Source of the DNA: JAFDXJ01 sp039811225
GTDB taxonomy: Bacteria; Bacteroidota; Bacteroidia; Chitinophagales; Chitinophagaceae
Direction of reading: 5' to 3'
Length of the DNA: 64,000 bases
Assembly: GCA_039811225.1 (NCBI GenBank)
Contig: JBDHYG010000001.1
Location: forward strand, 372,001-436,000
Part shown: one piece after another, positions 52,550-61,681 of the stretch
How the letters are laid out: every line of letters starts with the position of its first letter
Position numbering within the stretch: position 1 is the first letter of the stretch
The notes under the pieces: generated by a model
The model's database searches: none
Seen by the model: only the letters and a program-made list of their open reading frames with translations
Told to the model about the DNA's origin: nothing
Position numbers and translations under genes: made by a program

Positions 52550-53284
52550 ATGTCTGTAAAAGCGATAATTATTGATGACGAACGACTCGCAAGAACCGAA
52601 TTAAAAAAATTACTCCAGGGATTTTCCGATATTGAAATCATTGATGAAGCATCAAACGTGGAAGAAGGTATTGAAAAAATCGAAACGAAAAACCCGGACC
52701 TTATTTTCCTTGATATTCAAATGCCCGGGAAGACCGGCTTTGAATTACTCCAGGAACTGGAAAAAGCACCACGAGTGATTTTCACAACGGCCTATGATGA
52801 ATATGCTTTAAAGGCCTTTGAAGTGAATGCACTGGACTATCTATTAAAACCTATAGAACCACGGCGCTTATCGGATGCCATTCAAAAACTGCATTACGAG
52901 ATCAGCCGGGAAAAAGCCGGTCTCAACAATGCAACCAACCGGGGGCCCCTCAGCGAAAATGACCAGGTCTTTGTAAAAGACGGTGAACGTTGCTGGTTTG
53001 TGAAACTGGCTGAAATCCGGTTATTCGAAAGTGTAGGCAATTATGCCAAAGTTTATTTTGCCAATAATAAACCCCTCATATTAAAATCCCTGAACGCCCT
53101 GGAAGAAAGATTGGATGAACGGTTTTTCTTCCGGGCCAACAGGAAGCATATCATCAATATGCACCATATAGAAAAAATAGAACCGTACTTTAATGGGGGC
53201 TTACTGGTGGAATTAAAAGGCGGCGAAAAAATAGAAGTAAGCCGCCGTCAAACCGTGCGTTTCAAAGAAATGATGAGCTTATAA
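52550..53284 (+). CDS. LytTR-family response regulator
   Basis: This 244-residue regulator pairs with the upstream kinase. The receiver domain has DDERLA at the acidic pocket, the phospho-acceptor D55 in LIFLDIQMPG and K100 in YLLKPIEP. A LytTR DNA-binding domain (about 138-244) follows, with DQVFVKDGERCWFV, LFESVGNYAKVYF and RANRKHIINMHHIEKIEPYFNGG. Such regulators bind direct-repeat sites, none of which I could identify here. The M28 peptidase starts 26 nt later. Confidence 0.93.
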   Translation: MSVKAIIIDDERLARTELKKLLQGFSDIEIIDEASNVEEGIEKIETKNPDLIFLDIQMPGKTGFELLQELEKAPRVIFTTAYDEYALKAFEVNALDYLLKPIEPRRLSDAIQKLHYEISREKAGLNNATNRGPLSENDQVFVKDGERCWFVKLAEIRLFESVGNYAKVYFANNKPLILKSLNALEERLDERFFFRANRKHIINMHHIEKIEPYFNGGLLVELKGGEKIEVSRRQTVRFKEMMSL

Positions 53285-53310
53285 ATTACCCTGTTTTAAT
53301 CAATCATTTT

Positions 53311-54597
53311 ATGCAAAAAAAATCGGTGCTATTTTTTATTGGCCTCTTCCTGGCCTTATTCCTCCAGGCACAGGAAATTGAAAAAGTAATTAATGAAAAA
53401 GAAGTGAGCCGGATAGAATCAGCCCTTTCAGCAGATGATATGCAGGGCCGTGCCATCTTTTCTGCAGGTATTGATAAAGCTGCCGATTTTATAAGCAATG
53501 AATTCAGGAAAGCAGGGCTTCAAAAATTTGCCGGGCTTGATTCCTATTTACAATCCTTTGTTTTGCTTTCGCCTACATTGGAAAAAGCTTCCCTGGCTAT
53601 GGATGGGCAAATGGTAAACGATAAAAATATGATTGTAGTAACGACTAAAAAACATTTGATGGTTACTGAAAATTCAGGTTTTAAGCAGGTAGCTGTTCAT
53701 TCCATGGATGCTCTATTTCAAACAGCTTCGGCTGCCATAAAACAAGGTACACATACTATTTTCTGGCTGGATACGAATCTTTCAAAAAATTTTACTTATC
53801 TCAATTACTTCAAACGAAACATTGATGGCAATGCCGGTGATGTAATTTTTGTATTGACCGCACAAGTTCCGAAAACATTTACCCTGGAAGCAACGCATTC
53901 CTTCAAAGAGAAAAAATTAGCAAATGTTGTAGGTGAAATAAAAGGTAAAACTCGGCCAGAGGAATATGTTGTTTTCTCTGCACACTATGATCATTTAGGA
54001 ATTGGAAAACCGGTAAACGGAGATTCCATCTATAATGGTGCCAATGATGATGCATCTGGTACAACAGCGGTCATTTTATTGGCCAACTATTTTAAGCAGC
54101 TCAACCATAATAACCGGACATTGATATTCGTAGCTTTTACCGGGGAAGAATCCGGCGGATTTGGATCTAAATATTTTTCCACACATCTTCCATCCGAACA
54201 GGTTGTAGCTATGTTCAATATTGAAATGATCGGCACGGAAAGCAAGTGGGGAACCAATTCAGCCTATATCACCGGTTATGAAAAAACGAATATGGGAGAT
54301 ATCCTGCAGAAAAACCTGACAGGTACTTCTTTTTCTTTTCATCCCGATCCATATACCTCAGAAAATCTTTTTTATCGGTCAGATAATGCCACCCTGGCCC
54401 GGCTGGGCGTACCGGCACATACTATCTCCACTTCCAAAATGGATAATGAACCCAATTATCATAGAGTGACTGATGAAATCGGGACCCTGGATATGAAAAA
54501 TATGACAGCCATTATCCGGGCAATTGCACTGAGTGCACAGTCCATCATCCAGGGCAAGGATACACCAACCCGTGTTCAGCAGGAAGATTTAAAATAA
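53311..54597 (+). CDS. secreted M28-family zinc aminopeptidase
   Basis: This 428-residue protein has a signal peptide (VLFFIGLFLALFLQAQ) and an M28 catalytic domain. It shows the first metal ligands in FSAHYDHLG, the bridging Asp in GANDDASGTTAVI and the catalytic glutamates in AFTGEESGGFGSKYF. The late ligands follow in SDNATLARLGVPAHTIS. It probably trims peptides in the periplasm. It lies 26 nt after the response regulator on the same strand and may be cotranscribed with the two-component pair. Confidence 0.9.
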   Translation: MQKKSVLFFIGLFLALFLQAQEIEKVINEKEVSRIESALSADDMQGRAIFSAGIDKAADFISNEFRKAGLQKFAGLDSYLQSFVLLSPTLEKASLAMDGQMVNDKNMIVVTTKKHLMVTENSGFKQVAVHSMDALFQTASAAIKQGTHTIFWLDTNLSKNFTYLNYFKRNIDGNAGDVIFVLTAQVPKTFTLEATHSFKEKKLANVVGEIKGKTRPEEYVVFSAHYDHLGIGKPVNGDSIYNGANDDASGTTAVILLANYFKQLNHNNRTLIFVAFTGEESGGFGSKYFSTHLPSEQVVAMFNIEMIGTESKWGTNSAYITGYEKTNMGDILQKNLTGTSFSFHPDPYTSENLFYRSDNATLARLGVPAHTISTSKMDNEPNYHRVTDEIGTLDMKNMTAIIRAIALSAQSIIQGKDTPTRVQQEDLK

Positions 54598-54619
54598 GAA
54601 CAATTTATTTTTTTTCTGC

Positions 54620-55381
54620 TTAGGCTACTGCAATGGAAACTGCGTGTATGGCTGCACAGAGTTCCCGAATTAAAGAGGCATCTTTTTCAATGGCATTGCC
54701 CACCACGATAATATCTGCACCGGCTTTGCAGTTTCGGTAGGCTTTTTCCGGTGTAGTAATACCTCCGCCGGTTATTAAAGGAATATCGATATGGCTGGAA
54801 ACTTTTTCTATCATTTGATCTGTCACCGGGGTTCGGGCACCACTTCCGGCATCCATGAAAATCAATTTCAGGCCAAGTAGTTCACCTGCCATGGCGGTAC
54901 ACATGGCAATATCATTTTTATCTGCCGGAATGGGGGCGGCATTGGAAATATAGGAAACGGTTGTAGGAGCACCACCATCAATAACCATATAACCGGTAGG
55001 GATTACTTCGAGGCCACTGTATTTTACCAGGGCAGCACTTAGTACATGCTGGCCGATCAATAATTCCGGGTTTCGGCCCGATATCAGGGAAAGATATAAA
55101 AGCGCATCAGCATATTTACTAACCTGTGAGGGTGCTCCTGGGAATAAGATAACCGGAATATTGCAGGATGCCTTAATCTGGCTGATACAATCATCCACCG
55201 TATTGGAAATAACTAAACTCCCGCCCACAAAAAAATAATCAACCTGGGCATCTACAGCCAGCGAAACCAGCTTCTCAGTCTTTACAGTATCCACTTTATC
55301 GGGATCAATTAAAACAGCAAAAGATTTCCGGCCCAGTTTCTTTCTTTCCGTAATTTGATGGTATAGCTTTTGATTCATCAT
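54620..55381 (-). CDS. PcrB/GGGP-synthase-like prenyltransferase
   Basis: This 253-residue TIM-barrel protein is of the geranylgeranylglyceryl phosphate synthase family. It shows KSFAVLIDPDKVD, VDYFFVGGSLV, the substrate region VILFPGAPSQVSKYADALLYLSLISGRNPELLIG, MDAGSGARTPV and the phosphate-binding ITGGGITTPEKAYRNCKAGADIIVVGNAIE. In bacteria such proteins make heptaprenylglyceryl phosphate or related lipids. The chain length used here cannot be inferred safely. The N-terminus is MMNQKLYH or MNQKLYH (one codon uncertain). It is convergent with the M28 peptidase gene. Confidence 0.87.
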   Translation of the reverse strand: MMNQKLYHQITERKKLGRKSFAVLIDPDKVDTVKTEKLVSLAVDAQVDYFFVGGSLVISNTVDDCISQIKASCNIPVILFPGAPSQVSKYADALLYLSLISGRNPELLIGQHVLSAALVKYSGLEVIPTGYMVIDGGAPTTVSYISNAAPIPADKNDIAMCTAMAGELLGLKLIFMDAGSGARTPVTDQMIEKVSSHIDIPLITGGGITTPEKAYRNCKAGADIIVVGNAIEKDASLIRELCAAIHAVSIAVA

Positions 55382-55737
55382 GCTGGAATGGTGCTTGGTA
55401 CAAAAATGCAATTTTTTTTCGAAATGATTGATTTATTTATAATACGAGATCAGCCGAAATAGGTCATGCTTCCCGGTTTTGAATTTTTATTATAAGCTTA
55501 AAAAATTTATGCCTAAGAAATCTTATGCCAAAATTTATACATGCAATTTTTTTTCACTGGTCTAAATGCGATTATAAGCAGGCAGGCAAAGCGTCCTGTT
55601 TTATATTAATTTCTTATCCACAAACTGTTGATATTTCTATCTTGCTTTTTTAAAAATAGAGGAATATTTTCGTCAACCGCTTAACAATTTTTTAACCGGG
55701 AAAATAGTAACTTTTCACCCCTATAAATAATAGTATT
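55382..55737. other. 356-nt intergenic region upstream of nrdJ
   Basis: This AT-rich leader between divergent genes contains a perfect DnaA box at 55614-55622. I see no B12 riboswitch core (GCCACTG) and no other gene. A near-consensus -7 box (TAACTTTT, about 55708-55715) may serve nrdJ. Confidence 0.5.
55614..55622. promoter_or_regulatory. DnaA box upstream of nrdJ
   Basis: TTATCCACA matches the DnaA-box consensus perfectly, 116 nt before the nrdJ start. In E. coli DnaA binds the nrdAB promoter. Whether it does so here is inference. Confidence 0.45.
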
Positions 55738-58700
55738 ATGGCTTCAAAACAACCGAAAAAAGGCTTGCAGTTTTCACGTCAATTCACCGTGGAGGGCAAA
55801 ACACCGTATGAACTTTTTGACTACGATTACCGTACAAGTATTATCCGGAATGCCAGTGGAGAAGTGGTGTTTGAAATGAATAATGTGGAAGTGCCCGCGG
55901 CCTGGAGCCAGATCGCGACAGATATATTGGCACAAAAATATTTTCGTAAAGCCGGTGTACCGCAGCCAGATGGTAGCCTGGGCAGGGAAACCAGCATCAA
56001 GCAGGTGGCTCATCGTATGGCAAATTGCTGGAGAGTGTGGGGAGAACGTTACCACTATTTTGCATCAAAGCAGGATGCCCAGGTTTTCTATGAAGAATTG
56101 GTTTATAGTATATTGAATCAATCCTGTGTTCCCAATAGTCCGCAATGGTTCAATACCGGCCTGCATGAGAGTTATGGCATTACCGGTAGCCCACAAGGAC
56201 ACTATTATGTAGATGCCCTGGATGGAGAATTGAAAAAATCTGCCAATGCCTATGAGCGGCCACAACCCCATGCCTGTTTCATACTAAGTGTAAAAGATGA
56301 CCTGGTTAATGAAGGTGGGATCATGGATTTATGGACACGTGAAGCCAGGATTTTTAAATATGGTTCCGGTGTCGGCACCAATTATTCCCAGATCCGGGGT
56401 GAAGGTGAAAAACTCAGTGGGGGCGGCACATCCAGTGGCCTGATGAGTTTCCTTAAAATTGGAGACCGTGCTGCAGGTGCCATCAAGAGTGGCGGCACTA
56501 CACGCCGCGCTGCGAAAATGGTATGCCTGGACCTGGATCACCCGGAGATCATGAAATTCATCAACTGGAAAGTAGAGGAAGAAAAGAAAGTGGCTTTATT
56601 AATTGAGGGTGGCTACGATAACAGCTATGAAGGCGAAGCCTATCTCACTGTTTCCGGTCAAAACTCCAACAACTCCGTACGTGTACCTAATGCCTTTTTC
56701 AAAGCCCTGCAGGAAAATGGTGATTGGGAATTAAAAGCCCGAACAGATGGCCGCACAATAAGTAAACTCCCCGCCCGGGAGGTTTGGGATACTATTACGT
56801 ATGCAGCCTGGCGTTGTGCAGATCCCGGCATTCAATATGATACAACAATCAATGAATGGCATACCTGCCCGCAAGGTGGCCGGATCAATGCATCCAATCC
56901 TTGCAGTGAATACATGTTTTTGGATAACACCGCCTGCAACCTGGCCTCTGCCAATCTCATGAAATTCTTTGATAAAGAAACCAACCGCTTTGATGTAGCT
57001 GGTTTTGAATATACCTGCCGGCTGTGGACAACCGTATTGGAGATATCTGTATTAATGGCCCAATTCCCATCCAAAGAAGTGGCCCAACTTTCCTATGACT
57101 ATCGCACACTTGGCCTGGGCTATGCCAATATGGGTACCTTATTAATGGTAAGTGGCATTCCGTATGACAGTGAAAAAGCCAGGGGAATTGCCGGGGCTAT
57201 CACGGCAATCATGACCGGTACCGCTTATAAAACGTCTGCAGAAATGGCCTCTTTCCTGGGAAGTTTTGCAAAATATGAAGAGAATAAAAATGATATGTTG
57301 CGTGTAATGCGTAATCACCGGGCTGCCGCGTATGATGCGGAAGATGCCTATACCGGGCTGGAAATAAAACCCCAGGGTATCAAAGCAAAAGATTGCCCCG
57401 ATTATTTATTGCGTGCTGCTACCAAAGCCTGGGATGATGCCGTACAAATGGGTGAAAAATATGGCTATAGAAATGCACAAACCACGGTTATTGCACCAAC
57501 CGGTACGATCGGCCTGGTAATGGATTGTGATACAACCGGGATAGAACCTGATTTCTCCCTGGTTAAATATAAAAAATTAAGTGGTGGCGGTTATTTTAAA
57601 ATTATCAATCAGTCAGTGCCCTATGCATTAAAAAATTTAGGCTATTCTGAAACCGAAAGACAGGCTATAGAAAATTATGCTGTTGGTACAGGCAGTTTTG
57701 AAGAGGCTCCCTACATTAATACAAACAGTTTAAGGGAAAAGGGATTTTTAGAAGAAGACCTGGATAAATTAAATGCTTCTGCCAAATCAGCTTTTGAAAT
57801 TGGTTTTATTTTCAATCATTTTACGTTAGGTAAAGGTTGCATGGAACGCTTGGGCTTCACGGAAGCAGAATATACTTCCCCCGGTTTTGATTTGCTGGAA
57901 GCTATTGGTTTTAGTGATGATCAAATCGAAGCGGCTAATGATTTCATTTGTGGTACTATGACCCTGGAAGGCGCTCCCTTTTTGAAAGAAGAACACCTGC
58001 CTATTTTTGATTGTGCCAACCGGTGCGGGAAAAAAGGTGTACGATTTATTCACCCGCATGGTCATATCCGCATGATGTCTGCCTGCCAGCCTTTCTTAAG
58101 CGGCGCCATTTCCAAGACCATTAATTTACCCAATGAAGCAACCGTACAGGATATTTCTGATAGTTACATCCTTAGCTGGCAACTGGGTTTAAAAGCAAAT
58201 GCCCTGTATCGCGATGGCTGTAAATTATCACAACCACTCAGCACCAAATCTGAAAAGAAGAAGAAGAAACCAGATGCCGACACTACGCAGGCTGTTATTG
58301 AAGAAAATGCTACGCAAACAGATGCGAAACCGTCAATAGCTGATTTGACCGTGGAAGAATTACTGGAAGAAATTACACACCGGATGCAGCAAAGCAATGA
58401 TACGGTTCTGAAACGCCAGTTGTCACAAATTGTAGAAAGAAAGACACTGCCCTCGAAGCGCCGGGGTTTCACCCAAAAAGCAAAAGTAGGCGGGCAGGTA
58501 TTGTTCCTGCGTACCGGTGAATATAGTGATGGTACACTGGGAGAGATTTTTATTGACCTGGCCAAAGAAGGATCTACCTTACGTAGCCTGATGAACTGCT
58601 TTGCCATTGCTATTTCTGTTGGTTTACAATTTGGTGTGCCACTGGAAGAATATGTTGAGAAGTTTGTCTTTACCAAATTTGAGCCTGCCGGTATGGTAGA

Positions 58701-59067
58701 TCATCCGAATATTAAAACCACTACTTCCCTGGTTGATTTCATTTTCCGGGCATTGGCGTATGAGTATTTGGGCCGAACAGACCTGGTACATGTATTGGAC
58801 AAGCCCGAAATCAGCAGCCTGGGAAATGAAAAAGAAAGTATTTCATTGTTGGGCAAACCTGCCCTCAGTAATATGCATGTAAGTTCCCCGGAGAAAAAGC
58901 AGAAAGTTGCTAAAAAGCAGGCTACCGAAAGCCTGGATGCCATGAATACAGCTATGAAAAATATGCAAAGTGATGCTCCTGCCTGTAATGTTTGTGGTCA
59001 TTTGACCATTCGCAGCGGGACTTGCTATAAATGCCTGAACTGTGGGAACAGTATGGGCTGCAGTTAA
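55738..59067 (+). CDS. nrdJ: adenosylcobalamin-dependent ribonucleoside-diphosphate reductase (class II)
   Basis: This 1109-residue class II reductase makes deoxynucleotides using coenzyme B12. The barrel contains the thiyl and acid pair NPCSEYMFLDNTACNL (Cys389, Glu391), substrate blocks QWFNTGLHESYG, GSGVGTNYSQIRG and NAQTTVIAPTGTIGLVMDCDTTGIEPDF. After a Lys-rich linker (KKKKPDADTTQ) comes a TSCPD-type domain (LGEIFIDLAKEGSTLRSL). The C-terminal zinc ribbon (CNVCGHLTIRSGTCYKCLNCG) ends the chain, with the redox CxxC at the tail. A terminator follows. Class I nrdAB genes are not in the window. Confidence 0.94.
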   Translation: MASKQPKKGLQFSRQFTVEGKTPYELFDYDYRTSIIRNASGEVVFEMNNVEVPAAWSQIATDILAQKYFRKAGVPQPDGSLGRETSIKQVAHRMANCWRVWGERYHYFASKQDAQVFYEELVYSILNQSCVPNSPQWFNTGLHESYGITGSPQGHYYVDALDGELKKSANAYERPQPHACFILSVKDDLVNEGGIMDLWTREARIFKYGSGVGTNYSQIRGEGEKLSGGGTSSGLMSFLKIGDRAAGAIKSGGTTRRAAKMVCLDLDHPEIMKFINWKVEEEKKVALLIEGGYDNSYEGEAYLTVSGQNSNNSVRVPNAFFKALQENGDWELKARTDGRTISKLPAREVWDTITYAAWRCADPGIQYDTTINEWHTCPQGGRINASNPCSEYMFLDNTACNLASANLMKFFDKETNRFDVAGFEYTCRLWTTVLEISVLMAQFPSKEVAQLSYDYRTLGLGYANMGTLLMVSGIPYDSEKARGIAGAITAIMTGTAYKTSAEMASFLGSFAKYEENKNDMLRVMRNHRAAAYDAEDAYTGLEIKPQGIKAKDCPDYLLRAATKAWDDAVQMGEKYGYRNAQTTVIAPTGTIGLVMDCDTTGIEPDFSLVKYKKLSGGGYFKIINQSVPYALKNLGYSETERQAIENYAVGTGSFEEAPYINTNSLREKGFLEEDLDKLNASAKSAFEIGFIFNHFTLGKGCMERLGFTEAEYTSPGFDLLEAIGFSDDQIEAANDFICGTMTLEGAPFLKEEHLPIFDCANRCGKKGVRFIHPHGHIRMMSACQPFLSGAISKTINLPNEATVQDISDSYILSWQLGLKANALYRDGCKLSQPLSTKSEKKKKKPDADTTQAVIEENATQTDAKPSIADLTVEELLEEITHRMQQSNDTVLKRQLSQIVERKTLPSKRRGFTQKAKVGGQVLFLRTGEYSDGTLGEIFIDLAKEGSTLRSLMNCFAIAISVGLQFGVPLEEYVEKFVFTKFEPAGMVDHPNIKTTTSLVDFIFRALAYEYLGRTDLVHVLDKPEISSLGNEKESISLLGKPALSNMHVSSPEKKQKVAKKQATESLDAMNTAMKNMQSDAPACNVCGHLTIRSGTCYKCLNCGNSMGCS

Positions 59068-59091
59068 CTATTTTGAACAGGAGAACAACCG

Positions 59092-59121
59092 ACCCGGTCC
59101 ATACCATGGCCGGGTTTTTTT
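59092..59121 (+). terminator. intrinsic terminator of nrdJ
   Basis: The stem ACCCGG..CCAT/ATGG..CCGGGT with one bulged T is followed by seven T residues, 24 nt after the stop codon. Confidence 0.8.
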
Positions 59122-59315
59122 AATCCTATAAAAAGCCTTTCGGTCCGTTTCACGTATTGTAATCTTAAAGAAACGATAATCATTTTCAGGAAAAAACAAA
59201 TTTTTCTAAAACAAAATGAGAATGTTTAACATTGCAAAATTTTTAAAATGTAGGTGACAGGAAATTCATTTCCTAATTGACCAAAATAACCTTTGAATTC
59301 AAAATTTGAAACAAA

Positions 59316-61667
59316 ATGACCGAAAAACCATCGCTTAAGATAAGCAGAGAGGAAGAATTCGATATCAAAAAAATCATATCAAAGTTTCTGGATCAGTGGA
59401 AGTTATATGCCATCAGTGCGGTAGTATTGATAATCTTGGGCATCATATTCTGGAAAGCAGCTACACCCATGTACACGGCCAATGCCCAGGTCTTAATCCA
59501 GGATAATGACAGCAAAACTGATCCTTCCTCTTTCTTAAGTAGTACGGCTCTTTCCGGTTTTAGCGATATCCTGGGTGTTCAAAGCAATGTTTCCAATGAA
59601 TTAGGTATTCTGAATACCCCGGATCTGGTTTATCGGGTAGTTCGGGAAATGAATCTTGGGGTAAAGTATTATGCTAATGGCATATTACGGCCCACTGAAT
59701 TATATACAAAGAGTCCTTTTACCGTAACATTTTTTCCCAAATCAGACTCAACACTACCAACCACTTATAGCATTAATACCAAGGGCCTGAATGCAGCGAA
59801 AACTATCGAATTGAAAATTTCCAATGATGATGCAGATGCTACGGTAAAAGGAAATTTTGAGGATACCATAAAGGTCCCAACAGGAAAGGTTATTATTCAC
59901 AAAACAGGTATCCCCTTTGATGATGCCAGCTCTTATTATTTTACTACTACCAATACAGATCAGGTAGTGCTGGATATTCAATCTAATTTAAATGTAGCCA
60001 TCCCGGATGCTGACGCTACCATTCTAAGCCTTTCTTATAATTCCAATGTGCCCAAAAAAGCCGAAGATGTGCTAAAGCAATTAATTCATGAATACACTGC
60101 CCGTAACCTGAATGAAAAAAACAAAATCTCCGATAGCACCATTGCATTCATAGATGGCCGGATAGCTATTGTCTCTGCTGAATTAAATTCCATAGAGGCC
60201 AATATACAGGGTTTTAAACAAAATAACAGCATTGCCAATATCAGTGAGCAATCTGCCCAGTTAATTGACAATACCAGTACTTATATCCAGCAATTAAACC
60301 AGGTGGAGGTGCAATTGAATGTTATTAATAGCACCCTGGATTATATCCGGAATGAGAATGTAAATGACCGACCGGTACCTTCTACATTAAATAATGACCC
60401 CACATTTCTTTCTTTGGTACAGAAATATAATAGTTTATTGGTTGAAAAAGATGCTATGAAACTGGCTACCACTGAACAAAACCCCGCTGTACAAAATATC
60501 AATGCACAAATACAAAATCTGCGTAATGATATCATCAACAGTTTAATAAGCCAGAAAAAAGCATTGGAGATTAGTAAGGCAAAAATTGTTTCGCAAAATG
60601 CTGTGTTGAGTAATATGATTCAAAATGTACCCGCCCAGGAACGGCAATATGTGGATCTTTCCCGTGAGCAAAGTGTAAAGCAGGCATTATACCTTTACTT
60701 GTTACAAAAGAAAGAAGAAACAGCCATTACCAAAGCATCCAATATTGCCAGTGCATCTACCATCCAGGAACCTAAAACAACCTATCTGCCTTATTTCCCC
60801 AATAAATTGCTGATACTTGCTTCTGTGTTATTGCTCTGTTTGATCATACCAACCGGGATCATCCTGCTGAAAGATATTTTAAATAATAAAATACTCTCCC
60901 GTGCTGATATTACGAATAAGACAAGCGCCAGTATTGTGGCTGAGATCGGGCATAATGATCATGATGGCCTGATTTCGTTGAAAGATCAGGGAAGATCAGC
61001 TATTGCAGAACAGTTCAGGGTATTCCGCACCAATATGGATTTTGCAACCCGCCAGGAAAATTGCCCGGTAATTTTAATCACTTCATCTATGAGCGCGGAA
61101 GGTAAATCTTTTGTTACCGGTAACCTGGGCCAGTTCTATGCTTATTCAGGGAAGAAAGTCTTATTGATGGAAATGGATTTACGGAAACCGAAACTTTCCG
61201 GTATGTTTGGTATGTCCAACGCAAAAGGATTTACTAATTATATTATAAGTAAGCAACCTATAGAAGATTTTATTCAACCGGTAAAAGGGATCAACAATTT
61301 ATACCTGCTCAGTTCCGGACCGGTACCACCTAATCCTTCTGAGATCCTGCTGTCGGAACAGGCAAATACGATGTTTGAAAAGTTGAAAGAGCAATTTGAT
61401 ATCATTATTATGGATACGGCGCCCATTGGTGCTGTAACCGATGCATTGATCCTGGCGAAACAAAGCAATGTGAACTTGTATCTGGTACGGCAACGATATA
61501 CTTTCAAAAACAGTCTCGATATTGTAAATGATTTACTGGAGACGGAAAGGATCAATAATCTATACATTGTCGTGAATGATGTGAAGAAAGGGACATCTTA
61601 TAAATATGGTTATGGATATGGCTATGGCTATGGTTACGGTTATGGAGAGGGCCTGGAAAAATCATAG
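59316..61667 (+). CDS. exopolysaccharide tyrosine autokinase, Wzc-like (fused Wzz-BY-kinase)
   Basis: This 783-residue inner-membrane protein controls chain length and export of a surface polysaccharide. The N-terminal Wzz domain has a first transmembrane helix (LYAISAVVLIILGIIFW), a long coiled-coil periplasmic part and a second helix (LLILASVLLLCLIIPTGIIL). The cytosolic BY-kinase has Walker A MSAEGKSFVTG (about 590-600), LLMEMDLRKPKLSG and the Walker B IIMDTAPIGAVTDALI. The Tyr-rich tail is seven Tyr-Gly pairs (nt 61605-61646). No Wza-type export gene precedes it. It starts an EPS locus with the polymerase 14 nt downstream. Confidence 0.92.
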   Translation: MTEKPSLKISREEEFDIKKIISKFLDQWKLYAISAVVLIILGIIFWKAATPMYTANAQVLIQDNDSKTDPSSFLSSTALSGFSDILGVQSNVSNELGILNTPDLVYRVVREMNLGVKYYANGILRPTELYTKSPFTVTFFPKSDSTLPTTYSINTKGLNAAKTIELKISNDDADATVKGNFEDTIKVPTGKVIIHKTGIPFDDASSYYFTTTNTDQVVLDIQSNLNVAIPDADATILSLSYNSNVPKKAEDVLKQLIHEYTARNLNEKNKISDSTIAFIDGRIAIVSAELNSIEANIQGFKQNNSIANISEQSAQLIDNTSTYIQQLNQVEVQLNVINSTLDYIRNENVNDRPVPSTLNNDPTFLSLVQKYNSLLVEKDAMKLATTEQNPAVQNINAQIQNLRNDIINSLISQKKALEISKAKIVSQNAVLSNMIQNVPAQERQYVDLSREQSVKQALYLYLLQKKEETAITKASNIASASTIQEPKTTYLPYFPNKLLILASVLLLCLIIPTGIILLKDILNNKILSRADITNKTSASIVAEIGHNDHDGLISLKDQGRSAIAEQFRVFRTNMDFATRQENCPVILITSSMSAEGKSFVTGNLGQFYAYSGKKVLLMEMDLRKPKLSGMFGMSNAKGFTNYIISKQPIEDFIQPVKGINNLYLLSSGPVPPNPSEILLSEQANTMFEKLKEQFDIIIMDTAPIGAVTDALILAKQSNVNLYLVRQRYTFKNSLDIVNDLLETERINNLYIVVNDVKKGTSYKYGYGYGYGYGYGYGEGLEKS

Positions 61668-61681
61668 AAAATAAAGCCGTA

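Noticed and set aside
55382..55737. Cobalamin riboswitch before the B12-dependent reductase
   Set aside because: I looked for the conserved B12-box core (GCCACTG) and its flanking stems and did not see them.
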